Of a stretch of DNA of 64,000 nucleotides, positions 16,844-25,424 are shown piece after piece. Under the pieces are notes generated by a model that saw nothing but the letters and a program-made list of their open reading frames with translations, had not been told where the DNA came from and searched no databases. The translations under genes and the position numbers were made by a program. The stretch comes from CAWCPR01 sp963797475. Lineage in GTDB: Bacteria; Chloroflexota; Anaerolineae; Anaerolineales; UBA4823. The stretch lies in NCBI GenBank assembly GCA_963797475.1, contig CAWCPR010000001.1:1612001-1676000 (forward strand), read 5' to 3'. Position 1 is the stretch's first letter. The number at the start of each line of letters is the position of its first letter.

Positions 16844-17956
16844 TCAGGGAGTTTTCCAGGTCAAAAACACCAGCGTGAGGCTGGAATCGCTCTGTTCGAA
16901 ATTCGAAAGGAGCGCCCAGCCGGACTGGCCTAAATTGGTGCGGTAGCACAGGTAGGTGCCCGGGCTGAGATCTTCGACAATGAACGAGGCTGTACCCATC
17001 GATTCCGAGTGGCAATCATCCGGGTTGGGTTCTTCGCTGCCAAAAATGCCCAGCAAAACTCCTTCCAAGGGAGACAGTACATGCAGCGCATCTTCCTTGG
17101 CGTCAAAAAGCAGGTCCTCTCCGCCGGCAGGGTTGAGGTCCCCAGTATCCAGGTCTACCTTATCGCCCGGGATAAGCGTCAGTGTTGCGCTGATCACAGG
17201 CGCTGGAGCTACTGTTGGCGTAACGGTCGCCGTAATCGTTGGTGTTACAGTTGGCATTACCGTTGGTGTAAGTGTAGGGGTTAACGTCGGGGGCTGCGGG
17301 GTAGGTGTAGAGGAGGGGAGCTGCACGACTTCGATCCTGACCCAAAACGGAGAATTTCCATTCGGACCGATTCCGAACCAGGCGTCCGAAGTGTTGCGCA
17401 GTTTCCAGTTTCCCTGGTATTTGCCGCTCGTTTTTGGAGCGACCATATCCACCGACAGATCTACACTGCTGCCAGGCGCGACCTCTTTCGGGAGGAACAC
17501 ACTGGCAGGCGCGTCCATTGGCTCCCCGGAGAAAAGCTCGATGCGGTATTGGCGGGTCCAGGTGCAAGCGCCGATATTCTGTAAACGCCAGACCTTCGTA
17601 AACGATTGCCCCGGCTGCATTTTGGAGTCATCCGGGATGGTCACATCGATTGGTACCCCTGGCGCAGCTTGATCGCAAACAGGCGTCGGCGATGGGGTGC
17701 CTGTGGAAAGAGGCGGCGCCTGCGTGGTTGGCTGGCTGCTGGGCGTCTCGCTGGCAACCCCACTGTCGGTTGGCAAAGGCTGGGAAGTCATCGAAGGTGT
17801 GGCCAGAGCCAGTTCGGTCAGCCTGGCCTCAACCGTTTGATAAGCCTGGGTGATATCCAGGGTCGGAACGATCTCCGTCCCATTGGATGGTAAATTGCAG
17901 CCTGCCAACCCCGCCGCCAGGAGGATCAAGGCGATCAAACAGATCGTTTTTTTCAT
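16844..17956 (-). CDS. Lipoprotein with NBR1-Ig-like domain
   Basis: The 370-residue protein has a signal peptide with lipobox LAGC and a Pro/Thr/Ser linker to about residue 95. An Ig-like domain follows at about 98-210 (MQPGQSFTKVWRLQNIGACTWTR, then APKTSGKYQGNWKLRNT), which is the NBR1 central-domain pattern found in many Chloroflexota surface proteins. A long Thr/Pro repeat follows. The C-terminal 100 residues hold a second domain with two Cys (DDCHSES and YLCYRTN). Probably a surface adhesion or scaffold protein; no catalytic motif. Confidence 0.82.
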   Translation of the reverse strand: MKKTICLIALILLAAGLAGCNLPSNGTEIVPTLDITQAYQTVEARLTELALATPSMTSQPLPTDSGVASETPSSQPTTQAPPLSTGTPSPTPVCDQAAPGVPIDVTIPDDSKMQPGQSFTKVWRLQNIGACTWTRQYRIELFSGEPMDAPASVFLPKEVAPGSSVDLSVDMVAPKTSGKYQGNWKLRNTSDAWFGIGPNGNSPFWVRIEVVQLPSSTPTPQPPTLTPTLTPTVMPTVTPTITATVTPTVAPAPVISATLTLIPGDKVDLDTGDLNPAGGEDLLFDAKEDALHVLSPLEGVLLGIFGSEEPNPDDCHSESMGTASFIVEDLSPGTYLCYRTNLGQSGWALLSNFEQSDSSLTLVFLTWKTP

Positions 17957-17968
17957 AAATCCGTAAGC

Positions 17969-18121
17969 TTATCGCCTCGGGGTGATTCCCACCCAATTTG
18001 AGAGGATTTGAGCGATCTCGCGCGCGGCTTGCGGGCGCGCCAGGCGGGAACAGGCCTCCACTGCCCGGGCGCGCCGCTCAGGGTGCTCGATCCATGTTTT
18101 TATTGCTGAGACGATTTGTTC
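17969..18121 (-). pseudogene. C-terminal 50 codons of the glycosyltransferase, beyond the TGA
   Basis: In the same frame as the gene above, directly after the TGA, 50 codons encode EQIVSAIKTWIEHPERRARA and continue to a TAA at 17971-17969. This is the helical tail expected of MurG/MGDG synthases, in which an E-x-I/V-A-x-A-I segment follows GxGxWxPxP. The stop therefore looks like a point change or a sequencing error, not a natural end. Confidence 0.7.
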
Positions 18122-19114
18122 TCAATTCGGCGCCCAAAGCCCCGCGCCTTCGGATACGACATACGTAACGTTGCCATCTTCCTGCCCAGGCAGCCGGCTG
18201 TACAGGATCATCGGCAGCCCGGCATTTAACAACTCGCTGATCGTGCCCGGACCGGCCTTGGTCACCAGGACGTCGGCAGCGCGCATGAAATCGGGCATTT
18301 CACGCACAAACCCGTAGATGAATGTGGGGATCGGCCAGGTGTTTGACAAGAGGCGGGTTTTCAGTTCCTGGTTTCGCCCGGCTACAACCACCAGAGACGC
18401 TGTATGGCAGGCATTGGCGATGGTGTGAGCGGTCTCTTCCACCGGGCCCATCCCCTCACTGCCGCCCACCAGCAGGATCAGGGGGCGCCCCAGGGGCCAA
18501 CCCAGGCGGGCCCGCAAGGCGCCCTGGTCTCCCGCCGGCTGGCAAAACCGGTCCGCGACCGGCAGCCCGACGACAACGACCTGGTCGGGGCGCATTCCAA
18601 AACGTAAAGCTCGCTGGCGCGCAGCCTCTGTTGGGACAATGCACAAATCCGTCTGGCGGTGGTACCACAGGGCATGGGTGGTCACCAGGTCAGTTACGAC
18701 GGTGATATAGGGCGGGTGATTTTTCCCCAGGGCGCGCAAGGTAGGATCATTTGCCAGGGGGTGTATGGATACGATCAGGTCGCTTGGGTTCTGCGCAAGC
18801 AGTCTTCGAATAGCGCGGCTTACATAGGGCCACGCGCTTGCCGTAAGCAGGCGCGCCCGGTTGGGTCCATCCATCAAACGATACCCCCAACCCCAGGCGC
18901 GCGGCATGCGCACCAATTTTGGATAAAGATCGGGCATGATATTGAGCGGCTTGGGGGCATATTCCTTAAAGATATCCACCATCTGGGTGGTGATTTTGCC
19001 GCCAAATTCTAAATTCAGCCCTTCAATAATTGCTTCTGCAGCGCTCCGGTGCCCCCCACCGGTATCGGAAAACAAAAAGAGGATGTGACAGGGTTTGGAT
19101 TGACCGTTAACCAT
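18122..19114 (-). CDS. MGDG-synthase/MurG-like glycosyltransferase, interrupted by TGA
   Basis: These 330 codons read as a GT28-family glycosyltransferase of the diacylglycerol glucosyl/galactosyltransferase type. The N-terminus has FLFSDTGGGHRSAAEAI, the middle VVTDLVTTHALWYHRQTDLCIVP, and the C-terminal donor domain LVGGSEGMGP plus VTKAGPGTISELLNAGLPMILY. The frame stops at a TGA (18124-18122) right after GAGLWAPN. The same frame then continues for 50 more codons with a family-like C-terminus (see 17969-18121). Full length would be about 381 residues. It likely makes glycolipids at the inner membrane. Confidence 0.85.
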   Translation of the reverse strand: MVNGQSKPCHILFLFSDTGGGHRSAAEAIIEGLNLEFGGKITTQMVDIFKEYAPKPLNIMPDLYPKLVRMPRAWGWGYRLMDGPNRARLLTASAWPYVSRAIRRLLAQNPSDLIVSIHPLANDPTLRALGKNHPPYITVVTDLVTTHALWYHRQTDLCIVPTEAARQRALRFGMRPDQVVVVGLPVADRFCQPAGDQGALRARLGWPLGRPLILLVGGSEGMGPVEETAHTIANACHTASLVVVAGRNQELKTRLLSNTWPIPTFIYGFVREMPDFMRAADVLVTKAGPGTISELLNAGLPMILYSRLPGQEDGNVTYVVSEGAGLWAPN

Positions 19115-19304
19115 CTTCTGTTTTGGGTAAAACGCTTTTGAGCCTGGATGCTAATGTCCGGCGAGGCAGTAAAACACGCCGACCGCAGTGCAGACATTCC
19201 AACCCGATGTCCGCTCCCAGGCGTACGACCTTCCATTCATACCCGCCACATGGATGCGGCTTGCGCAGCCTGACGACATCGTCCAATTTCAAGTCGGGTA
19301 ACAT
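19107..19304 (-). CDS. DUF951 family protein
   Basis: The 65-residue protein contains VRLRKPHPCGGYEWKVVRLG, GADIGLECLHCGRRV and LPRRTLASRLK. The order KKPHPCGxxxWxVxRxGADIxLxCxxCGR identifies DUF951, with three cysteines that probably bind metal. Function unknown. It overlaps the glycosyltransferase start by 8 bp, so the two are coupled. Confidence 0.88.
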   Translation of the reverse strand: MLPDLKLDDVVRLRKPHPCGGYEWKVVRLGADIGLECLHCGRRVLLPRRTLASRLKSVLPKTEDG

Positions 19305-19390
19305 TATGAGGCATTATATCATGGGGCTACTTTCAGGCTTATTAAGTTGATTTCGCGCAGGTCAATTTGTGAGGTCGCCTGAAGGCGGGA

Positions 19391-19399
19391 TGGTATAAT
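19391..19399 (+). promoter_or_regulatory. Extended -10 promoter for the M50 protease operon
   Basis: TG-G-TATAAT (19391-19399) with no recognisable -35 box, 27 bases before the ATG at 19427. An AGGAGG Shine-Dalgarno follows at 19414-19419. Confidence 0.55.
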
Positions 19400-19426
19400 C
19401 ATTCATAACCAAGAGGAGGCTTGTGG

Positions 19427-20080
19427 ATGTTCTTTAACCTGGACCCAGCAACTTTAATCGCCCGGATGTTCGTTTTGGTGGTTGCCTTCACCGTGCACGA
19501 ATTTGCGCACGCCTGGACGGCGACCACTTTCGGAGATGAGACTCCCCGTATGAACGGGCGCCTGACCTTAAATCCGCTCTCTCACCTGGACCCGATGGGA
19601 TCCTTGTTGTTGTTGGTTGCTGGTTTCGGTTGGGCCAAGCCGGTCCCGGTCAACCCGTATGCATTGCAGCGCAGGTCGTCTTCTGCGCTCATGCTGGTTT
19701 CACTGGCGGGGCCGCTTTCCAATTTCTTGATGGCGGTCGTTGGCGCGATCCCCTTTCGGCTGGGCTTCGTCTCGCTCTTCGCCGGATTAGCACCCAGCGC
19801 AGGTTTCTTCCCCAGCCTGGACAAGATATTGGTGGAGTTCGTCTATATCAACCTGATCTTGATGCTTTTCAACTTGATCCCACTGGCTCCTCTGGATGGG
19901 GAAAAGATTGCCGAGTACTTTTTCCCCCCGTCTCTGGCCCGTATTTTCGACACCATCCGTCCCTATGGACCGCTGATCCTGATTGCAGTTGCAATCGTCG
20001 GCCCATATTTAGGTTTTGACATTCTTGGATGGATCCTGGGGCCGCCTTTGAGGGCATTGTTAGGACTATTGGTAGGCTAA
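19427..20080 (+). CDS. Site-2-protease-like M50 metallopeptidase
   Basis: The protein has 217 residues. The start ATG is seven bases after AGGAGG. The zinc motif HEFAHAW lies in the first membrane helix (about residues 24-30). NGRLTLNPLSHLDPMGSLLLL and a late NLILMLFNLIPLAPLDGEKI supply the third ligand (LDG). The protein has about five helices and matches the short YwhC-type M50B rhomboid-like branch without PDZ domain. It cleaves within membranes; substrate unknown. It begins an operon running through HD, tyrA and kbl genes. Confidence 0.9.
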   Translation: MFFNLDPATLIARMFVLVVAFTVHEFAHAWTATTFGDETPRMNGRLTLNPLSHLDPMGSLLLLVAGFGWAKPVPVNPYALQRRSSSALMLVSLAGPLSNFLMAVVGAIPFRLGFVSLFAGLAPSAGFFPSLDKILVEFVYINLILMLFNLIPLAPLDGEKIAEYFFPPSLARIFDTIRPYGPLILIAVAIVGPYLGFDILGWILGPPLRALLGLLVG

Positions 20081-20085
20081 ACAAC

Positions 20086-20604
20086 GTGCGGTTAAGTTAC
20101 CGCGTCCGCCAGTTTTGGCACTCCATATCGATCTCGCCAACCAGCGAAGAAATGGCCCAGGCGCAGAGGATTTTACCTCAACCCTTGTGGGCTTTGTTTC
20201 TTCGCATGCAGCCAGGCGAACAAGCTCACAGCCTGCGAATCCTCCGCCAGCTATTGGCGCGAGGCGAGCGGCAAAATGATCTACTGGTGGCGGCTTTACT
20301 TCATGATGTTGGAAAGAGCCGCCACCCTTTGCGTCTATGGGAGCGAGTAGTTATCGTCCTCGGGAAGGCGTTGTTTCCCCGGCAAGTAAAACATTGGGGC
20401 CAGGGAGAACCACAAGGATGGAAACGACCCTTTGTCATTGCCGAACAGCACCCCGCCTGGGGCGCAGAGATGTCAGCACGGGCTGGAGCGAACTCGACGA
20501 CCACAGCCTTGATTCGACGCCATCAGGACCCATTGCTCTCCAAACAGCTCACACTGGAAGACCAACTCCTAACCCAATTACAGTTGTTAGATGATGAAAG
20601 TTGA
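20086..20604 (+). CDS. HD-domain phosphohydrolase
   Basis: The protein has 172 residues from GTG at 20086, five bases after the M50 stop; a longer frame would run back inside that gene. HD motif: QAHSLRIL then LLVAALLHDVGKSRHPL, followed by IAEQHPAWGAEMS. It is probably a metal-dependent phosphohydrolase; substrate unknown. The Trp-rich segment RQFWHSISISPTSEEM at the N-terminus is a feature of this Chloroflexota group. Ten bp before tyrA. Confidence 0.8.
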   Translation: MRLSYRVRQFWHSISISPTSEEMAQAQRILPQPLWALFLRMQPGEQAHSLRILRQLLARGERQNDLLVAALLHDVGKSRHPLRLWERVVIVLGKALFPRQVKHWGQGEPQGWKRPFVIAEQHPAWGAEMSARAGANSTTTALIRRHQDPLLSKQLTLEDQLLTQLQLLDDES

Positions 20605-20613
20605 GGTGATTTA

Positions 20614-21606
20614 ATGACGATCCAAATTACAATCATTGGCCTGGGACAAATTGGCGCCTCCATCGGACTGGGCCTGGCCAATCAATCAGATTTAATCCGG
20701 CGGGTCGGCTACGATCGCGAGCCAGAGATCGCCCGGCGCGCTGAAAAAAAAGGCGCATTGGACAAGGTTGTGACGGGCCTGGCGGCTTCCGTGCGCGATT
20801 CAGACCTGGTGGTGCTTTCACTCCCTATGGATCAAATTCGCGACACCATGGCTCTGGTCGCGCAATTCTTGAAGGATGGCGCAGTGATCATGGACACGGG
20901 TCCGGTTAAAGAGATCGTGGCCGCCTGGGCTGGCGAACTCCTGCCCAGCAACCGCCATTACATCGGGCTGACGCCGGTAATCAACCCCGCCTACCTGCAT
21001 GCCTCCGATTCGGGCCTGGACGCCGCACGTCCAGATCTATTCAGGGGCGGCTTGATCGCGATTGTCGCCCCGCCGCGCGCCGGTTCAGAGGCGATTAAGC
21101 TGGCAGCCGACCTGACGCGCCTGTTGGGAGCGACGCCTATGTTTGCCGATCCGATCGAGATGGATGGCCTGATGGCCGCTACCCACCTGCTGCCCCAGTT
21201 GATGGGCGCGGCCTTGCTCAACGCAACCATCGACCAACCCGGCTGGCGCGAAGGGCGCAAAATCGCCGGGCGTGCGTACGCAGAGGCGACTGGACCACTG
21301 GTCCACTTGAGTACGCCGAAGACACTGCGCGCATCCGTGATGCTCAACCGGGAAAATATGCTGCGGTTAATGGATGGCACGATCGCCGCCTTGCAGACCT
21401 TGCGGAACGATATCGCCGATGAAAATGGAGACCTCCTTGAGGAGAGATTAGAACGCGCCCGCGCCGGACGCGATAAATGGTGGAACCAGCGCCAGGCCGG
21501 CGATTGGATGAATGGGGATGCAGCGCCAGCGCTAGACGTGCCCTCCGGGTCGGATTTTTTTGGACGCCTCTTAGGTCTGGGGCGTAAGCCAGGAGACAAA
21601 AGGTAA
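20614..21606 (+). CDS. tyrA: Prephenate dehydrogenase
   Basis: The protein has 330 residues. The N-terminal Rossmann fold carries IIGLGQIGASIGLGL, and the family block VIMDTGPVKEIVAAW follows at about residue 95. The C-terminal helical part has MAATHLLPQLMGAALLNAT. It oxidises prephenate to 4-hydroxyphenylpyruvate in tyrosine synthesis using NAD. Start ATG after GAGGTGA. The C-terminal tail (about residues 290-330) is Pro/Gly-rich with no ACT domain. Confidence 0.85.
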   Translation: MTIQITIIGLGQIGASIGLGLANQSDLIRRVGYDREPEIARRAEKKGALDKVVTGLAASVRDSDLVVLSLPMDQIRDTMALVAQFLKDGAVIMDTGPVKEIVAAWAGELLPSNRHYIGLTPVINPAYLHASDSGLDAARPDLFRGGLIAIVAPPRAGSEAIKLAADLTRLLGATPMFADPIEMDGLMAATHLLPQLMGAALLNATIDQPGWREGRKIAGRAYAEATGPLVHLSTPKTLRASVMLNRENMLRLMDGTIAALQTLRNDIADENGDLLEERLERARAGRDKWWNQRQAGDWMNGDAAPALDVPSGSDFFGRLLGLGRKPGDKR

Positions 21607-21612
21607 AGGCAA

Positions 21613-22800
21613 ATGGCAGACAAACTCCAGTGGATCCAAGATGAAATTCAAAATCTCAAAGACAACGGCCTTTATAACCGCATCCGCACGCTCAGCTCAC
21701 CGCAGGGGGCCTGGCTGGTTGTCGATGGTAAACGCGCCCTGAATTTTTGCTCGAACAACTACCTGGGCCTGGCGAACCATCCCAAATTGGTGCAGGCCGC
21801 TCGCCAGGCCGCGGAAGCATACGGCGTTGGCCCGGCGGCTGTGCGCTCCATTGCCGGAACAATGGAACTGCACGTGCAGTTGGAAAAAAGGTTGGCAGCT
21901 TTCAAAGGTGTGGAAGCCGCCATAACCTTCCAGTCCGGGTTCAATGCAAATTTGGCCACGATACCTGCCCTGGTGGGCAAGGAGGATGTGATCTTCTCGG
22001 ACGAGCTGAACCACGCCAGCATCATCGATGGCAGCCGCCTCTCGGGGGCGCGCATCATCCGCTACGCCCACACCGATCCTGGCGACCTGGAGAAAGTGCT
22101 GGGCGAACACCGCGCCGACTTTCCACGCGCCCTGGTAGTAACCGATGGCGTTTTTAGCATGGATGGCGATGTGGCCCCGCTGGATAAGATATACGAAGTC
22201 TCTAATAAATTCAACACGATCCTGATGGTGGATGACGCCCACGGCGAAGGTGTTTTAGGTCGCGGCGGGCGTGGCATCGTCGATCACTTCCACCTGCACG
22301 GCAAGGTGGATGTGGAGGTCGGCACACTCTCGAAAGCGTTCGGCGTCGTAGGCGGCGTGGTCGCCGGCAATCCCCTGGTCGTCGAATGGTTGAGCCAGCG
22401 CGGGCGGCCTTTCCTTTTCTCGTCTGCCATGACTGTCCCGGACACAGCCGCCTGTTTGGCCTCATTGGATCTATTAGAAGAGTCTACAGAATTGGTGGAC
22501 AAACTCTGGGAAAACACGCGTTACTTTAAGGCTGAAATGCAGAGTTTAGGTTTCGATACCGGCAGCAGCGTCACTCCCATCACGCCTGTCATGTTGGGGG
22601 AAGCCCCGCTTGCCCAGCAGTTCAGCCGGGACCTTTTTGAAAATGGGGTCTTCGCCATGGCAATTGGATTCCCGACCGTGCCGCGCGGCAAAGCCCGCAT
22701 CCGGGTGATGATTTCCGCCTCTCACGAAAAATCCGACCTCGATACGGGCTTGGAGGCTTTCAAGAAAGTGGGACGCAGCCTGGGAGTGGTCGCTGCGTAA
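21613..22800 (+). CDS. kbl: Glycine C-acetyltransferase (2-amino-3-ketobutyrate CoA ligase)
   Basis: This 395-residue alpha-oxoamine synthase has normal length. The PLP lysine is Lys241 in GTLSKAFGVVGG. NFCSNNYLGLANHPKL, FQSGFNANLATIPAL, DELNHASIIDGSRLSGA and DDAHGEGVLG are class II aminotransferase/AOS motifs. The first 25 residues (LQWIQDEIQNLKDNGLYNRI) resemble Kbl more than BioF, but 8-amino-7-oxononanoate synthase activity cannot be excluded. It follows tyrA by 6 bp and is closed by a strong hairpin. Confidence 0.85.
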   Translation: MADKLQWIQDEIQNLKDNGLYNRIRTLSSPQGAWLVVDGKRALNFCSNNYLGLANHPKLVQAARQAAEAYGVGPAAVRSIAGTMELHVQLEKRLAAFKGVEAAITFQSGFNANLATIPALVGKEDVIFSDELNHASIIDGSRLSGARIIRYAHTDPGDLEKVLGEHRADFPRALVVTDGVFSMDGDVAPLDKIYEVSNKFNTILMVDDAHGEGVLGRGGRGIVDHFHLHGKVDVEVGTLSKAFGVVGGVVAGNPLVVEWLSQRGRPFLFSSAMTVPDTAACLASLDLLEESTELVDKLWENTRYFKAEMQSLGFDTGSSVTPITPVMLGEAPLAQQFSRDLFENGVFAMAIGFPTVPRGKARIRVMISASHEKSDLDTGLEAFKKVGRSLGVVAA

Positions 22801-22822
22801 AAAGGGTTCGTAGAAACAAACC

Positions 22823-22850
22823 AGCGCCCGGTGTCATCACACCGGGCGCT
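22823..22850. terminator. 12-bp hairpin after kbl
   Basis: AGCGCCCGGTGT and ACACCGGGCGCT pair perfectly around a CATC loop, 22 bases after the stop. TACATATT follows rather than a T-run, so it may work as a 3'-end stabiliser or bidirectional terminator. Confidence 0.65.
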
Positions 22851-23017
22851 TACATATTCAGCGCTAGTTTTTCCGGAAAATAATCGAACGGACGGATCAG
22901 GCTTTGGCGAGGCTGAACCCTGAATAGGACTCGGGCGTATAGTTAACAACAGGACAGCGCCCGGCTCCGAATAACTCGGTGGCAGGGGGAGCCACTAACC
23001 TGATTGGCGCATCAGCT

Positions 23018-23248
23018 TCAATCGGATTCCAAAAACGGGTCGTAAGCCGGATTCGTTCCGGCCCAAACACAGCTCGGACGCCCATCCAGGTTGCAGGAGA
23101 AAGCGTGTGAGCAGCGATGAGCGCTGATGCGCGGCTGCTGCTCTGGAAGCCATTCAGCCGGGTAGGCGACCTGGGCCTCTAAACCGACTTCAGCGTCTGC
23201 ATGCTGGCAATAACGCACTTTGATAACCTGCCATGTTCTAACCGACAT
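23018..23248 (-). CDS. Small Cys/His-containing conserved protein
   Basis: The 76-residue frame starts at an ATG with a textbook Shine-Dalgarno (GGAGGTGAGCG). It reads MSVRTWQVIKVRYCQHADAE and later HRCSHAFSCNLDGRPSCVWAG. Four Cys and several His, with HRCS...C......C spacing, suggest a small metal site. Proteins with this CNLDGRPSCVWAGTNP ending seem to recur in Anaerolineae (from memory, unverified). Function unknown. The remaining gap 22851-23017 holds no other gene I can support. Confidence 0.65.
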   Translation of the reverse strand: MSVRTWQVIKVRYCQHADAEVGLEAQVAYPAEWLPEQQPRISAHRCSHAFSCNLDGRPSCVWAGTNPAYDPFLESD

Positions 23249-23476
23249 CGCTCACCTCCGGGATCACTTTCCTCGATGTTTCTTCTCAAAAAGCGAGCCT
23301 CTCCCCGAGGAATTGAGAGGATACTTCGATTATACATTCAGACCTGGCAGGGACAAAGTGTCAGGTGTCATATAAGAAACAAGACAAATTGCGTCTTTTA
23401 AGACCAACTAACTGGGGAACGCTGGTCCAGCGGCCAATTTACGAGCGGTTCGGACTCAACGGTCCCAAAACCCTGG

Positions 23477-23504
23477 TTGACAGGTAGGTTTCCTATCGTA
23501 TAAT
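23477..23504 (+). promoter_or_regulatory. Near-perfect sigma70 promoter of the dipeptide-type ABC operon
   Basis: TTGACA (23477-23482) and TATAAT (23499-23504) with a 16-bp spacer that contains a small TAGG-TTT-CCTA repeat. The start point falls near 23511, leaving a 5' leader of about 115 bases before ATG 23628. The rest of the gap (23249-23476) shows no gene. Confidence 0.85.
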
Positions 23505-23627
23505 GGTATGACATTTGGCGGCAACAGCCAGATACATAATAAAGGAGGTGAACGTCAATATAAGCAAATCGTTTTTTTTGATTTTGAAATATCCGATCCG
23601 AACAAACTAACACAGGAGGAGAGAAAG

Positions 23628-25397
23628 ATGAACCGCAAGACACTTCAAGCCTTGGGGATAATCGTGTTAATGTTCAGCATGATCCTGGCTGCCTGTGCTC
23701 CCGCCGCTATAGCAACGCCAACCACGGCACCGACAGCGCCTCCCGCTGTACAACCAACCGCCCCACCCCCAGAGGTAAAACCCACTGACACAACCGCGCC
23801 GCAGCCCACCGCAGCGCCTACGCAAACCGCCGCCCCTGCCTGGGAAGCGAACTATAACCTCTCCGCCCCCGACTGCAGCTATGGCGGCGAGCTCAAGTCC
23901 GTCGAAGCCCTGGATCAATATACCGTGCAAATCCAGCTCTGCAGTGCTGATCCAGCCTTCCTGTCCAAGATCGCCTTCAGCCCCTTTGGCATCCAGAGCG
24001 CCAAGCATCTGCAAGAGACCGGCGGTGGCGATGAAGCGCTGCTGAACAACCCGATCGGCACTGGGCCGTACATGCTGGGTGAATGGGTGCATGGCGACCA
24101 CATGACCTTGGTCCCGAATCCCAATTATTGGGGAGCCGCCCCGAAGAACAAGAGCCTGATCATCCGCTGGAACCCTGAAGCCGCCGCCCGCCTGCTCGAG
24201 CTGCAGGCTGGTACCGCCGACGCCATCGACAACCCCAGCCCGGATGATTTCGCCAAGATCCAGGCCGATCCCAACCTGAAACTCACACCGCGCCCGCCCT
24301 TGAACGTCTTCTACCTGGGCTTCAACGACACCATCAAGCCCTTTGACAACGAGATGGTGCGCCAGGCGATCGCCATGGCGATCGACAAGCAGCGCATCGT
24401 GGATAACTTCTACCCGACCGGCTCGCTGGTAGCTCAACAGTTCGTCCCGCCCACGCTGACCCCCGGTTATATCGAGGGCTACAACTGGTACGATTATGAC
24501 TCAGCTGCCGCCAAGGACCTGTTGGCCCAGGCCGGCTTCCCGGACGGGTTTGAGACCGACCTGTCCTACCGCGATGTCGTGCGCTCTTACCTACCGCTGC
24601 CCGGCAAGGTCGCCCAGGAAATCCAGTCTGAGCTAGCCCAGATCGGCATAAAGGTCAACATCAATGTGATGGAATCCGGTGCGTTCCTGGCTTCCGTAGC
24701 CGCCGGCGAGCAAGGCATGTTCATGCTCGGTTGGGGCGCCGACTACCCGGACGCCAGCAACTTCTATGACTTCCACTTCACCGGCGCTTCCAAGAACTTC
24801 GGCGATCCGTTCCCGGACCTGAAGGATGCCATCCACGCCGCTTCCTCGGTGGCCGATCCCGCTCAGCGTGAGGAGCTCTATAAGAAAGTCGCCGAGCTGA
24901 CCAAGCAGCACGTCCCGATGGTCCCGATTGCGCATGGCACCAACGCCATCGCCTACCTGGCCACGGTGGAGAATCCCGAAGCCAGCCCGTTGGCCGACGA
25001 GCAGTTCCAATACATGGACGTGCCTGGACAGGACACCTTCAACTGGATCCAGAACGGCGAGCCGATCTCACTATACTGCAACGATGAGACCGACGGCGAG
25101 ACCTTCCGCGCCTGCTACCACATCTTCGACCCGCTCTACTGGTACAAGCCTGGTACATCTGAGCTGGTGCCTGCCGTGGCTGAGAGCTATACCGCCAGTG
25201 AGGACCTGATGACCTGGACCTTCAAGCTCCGCGATGACGTCAAATTCAGCGACGGCACGCCCATGGACGCCAATGACGTAGTCGAAACCTTTGTGGTGAT
25301 GTGGGACGCTTCGAACCCGCTGCACAAGGGCAACACGGGCGTCTTCGAGTACTTCAACGGCTGGTTCACCAAGCAGTTGAACGCTCCGGCGCAGTAA
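23628..25397 (+). CDS. ABC transporter substrate-binding lipoprotein, SBP family 5, apparently circularly permuted
   Basis: The protein has 589 residues from ATG preceded by AGGAGGAGAG; a longer frame would start at the transcription start and is rejected. Lipobox LAAC (Cys23), Pro/Thr linker to about residue 72. The order of OppA/DppA segments is unusual. It begins at the mid-protein element ELKSVEALDQYTVQIQL (about 88-104) and runs to the usual end VPMVPIAHGTNAIAY. It then continues with what is normally the N-terminal lobe: RACYHIFDPLYWYK, LVPAVAESYTASEDL, VKFSDGTPMDANDVV (about 475-589). All parts of the fold appear present, but rearranged. It binds peptides or oligosaccharides outside the membrane for the permeases that follow. 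Confidence 0.85.
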   Translation: MNRKTLQALGIIVLMFSMILAACAPAAIATPTTAPTAPPAVQPTAPPPEVKPTDTTAPQPTAAPTQTAAPAWEANYNLSAPDCSYGGELKSVEALDQYTVQIQLCSADPAFLSKIAFSPFGIQSAKHLQETGGGDEALLNNPIGTGPYMLGEWVHGDHMTLVPNPNYWGAAPKNKSLIIRWNPEAAARLLELQAGTADAIDNPSPDDFAKIQADPNLKLTPRPPLNVFYLGFNDTIKPFDNEMVRQAIAMAIDKQRIVDNFYPTGSLVAQQFVPPTLTPGYIEGYNWYDYDSAAAKDLLAQAGFPDGFETDLSYRDVVRSYLPLPGKVAQEIQSELAQIGIKVNINVMESGAFLASVAAGEQGMFMLGWGADYPDASNFYDFHFTGASKNFGDPFPDLKDAIHAASSVADPAQREELYKKVAELTKQHVPMVPIAHGTNAIAYLATVENPEASPLADEQFQYMDVPGQDTFNWIQNGEPISLYCNDETDGETFRACYHIFDPLYWYKPGTSELVPAVAESYTASEDLMTWTFKLRDDVKFSDGTPMDANDVVETFVVMWDASNPLHKGNTGVFEYFNGWFTKQLNAPAQ

Positions 25398-25424
25398 TCA
25401 GTAGATATGTCAATGTGATTTTTT

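Noticed and set aside
18122..18124. TGA in the glycosyltransferase as a selenocysteine codon
   Set aside because: No SECIS-like hairpin follows, the position is not catalytic, and Pro is expected in the family.
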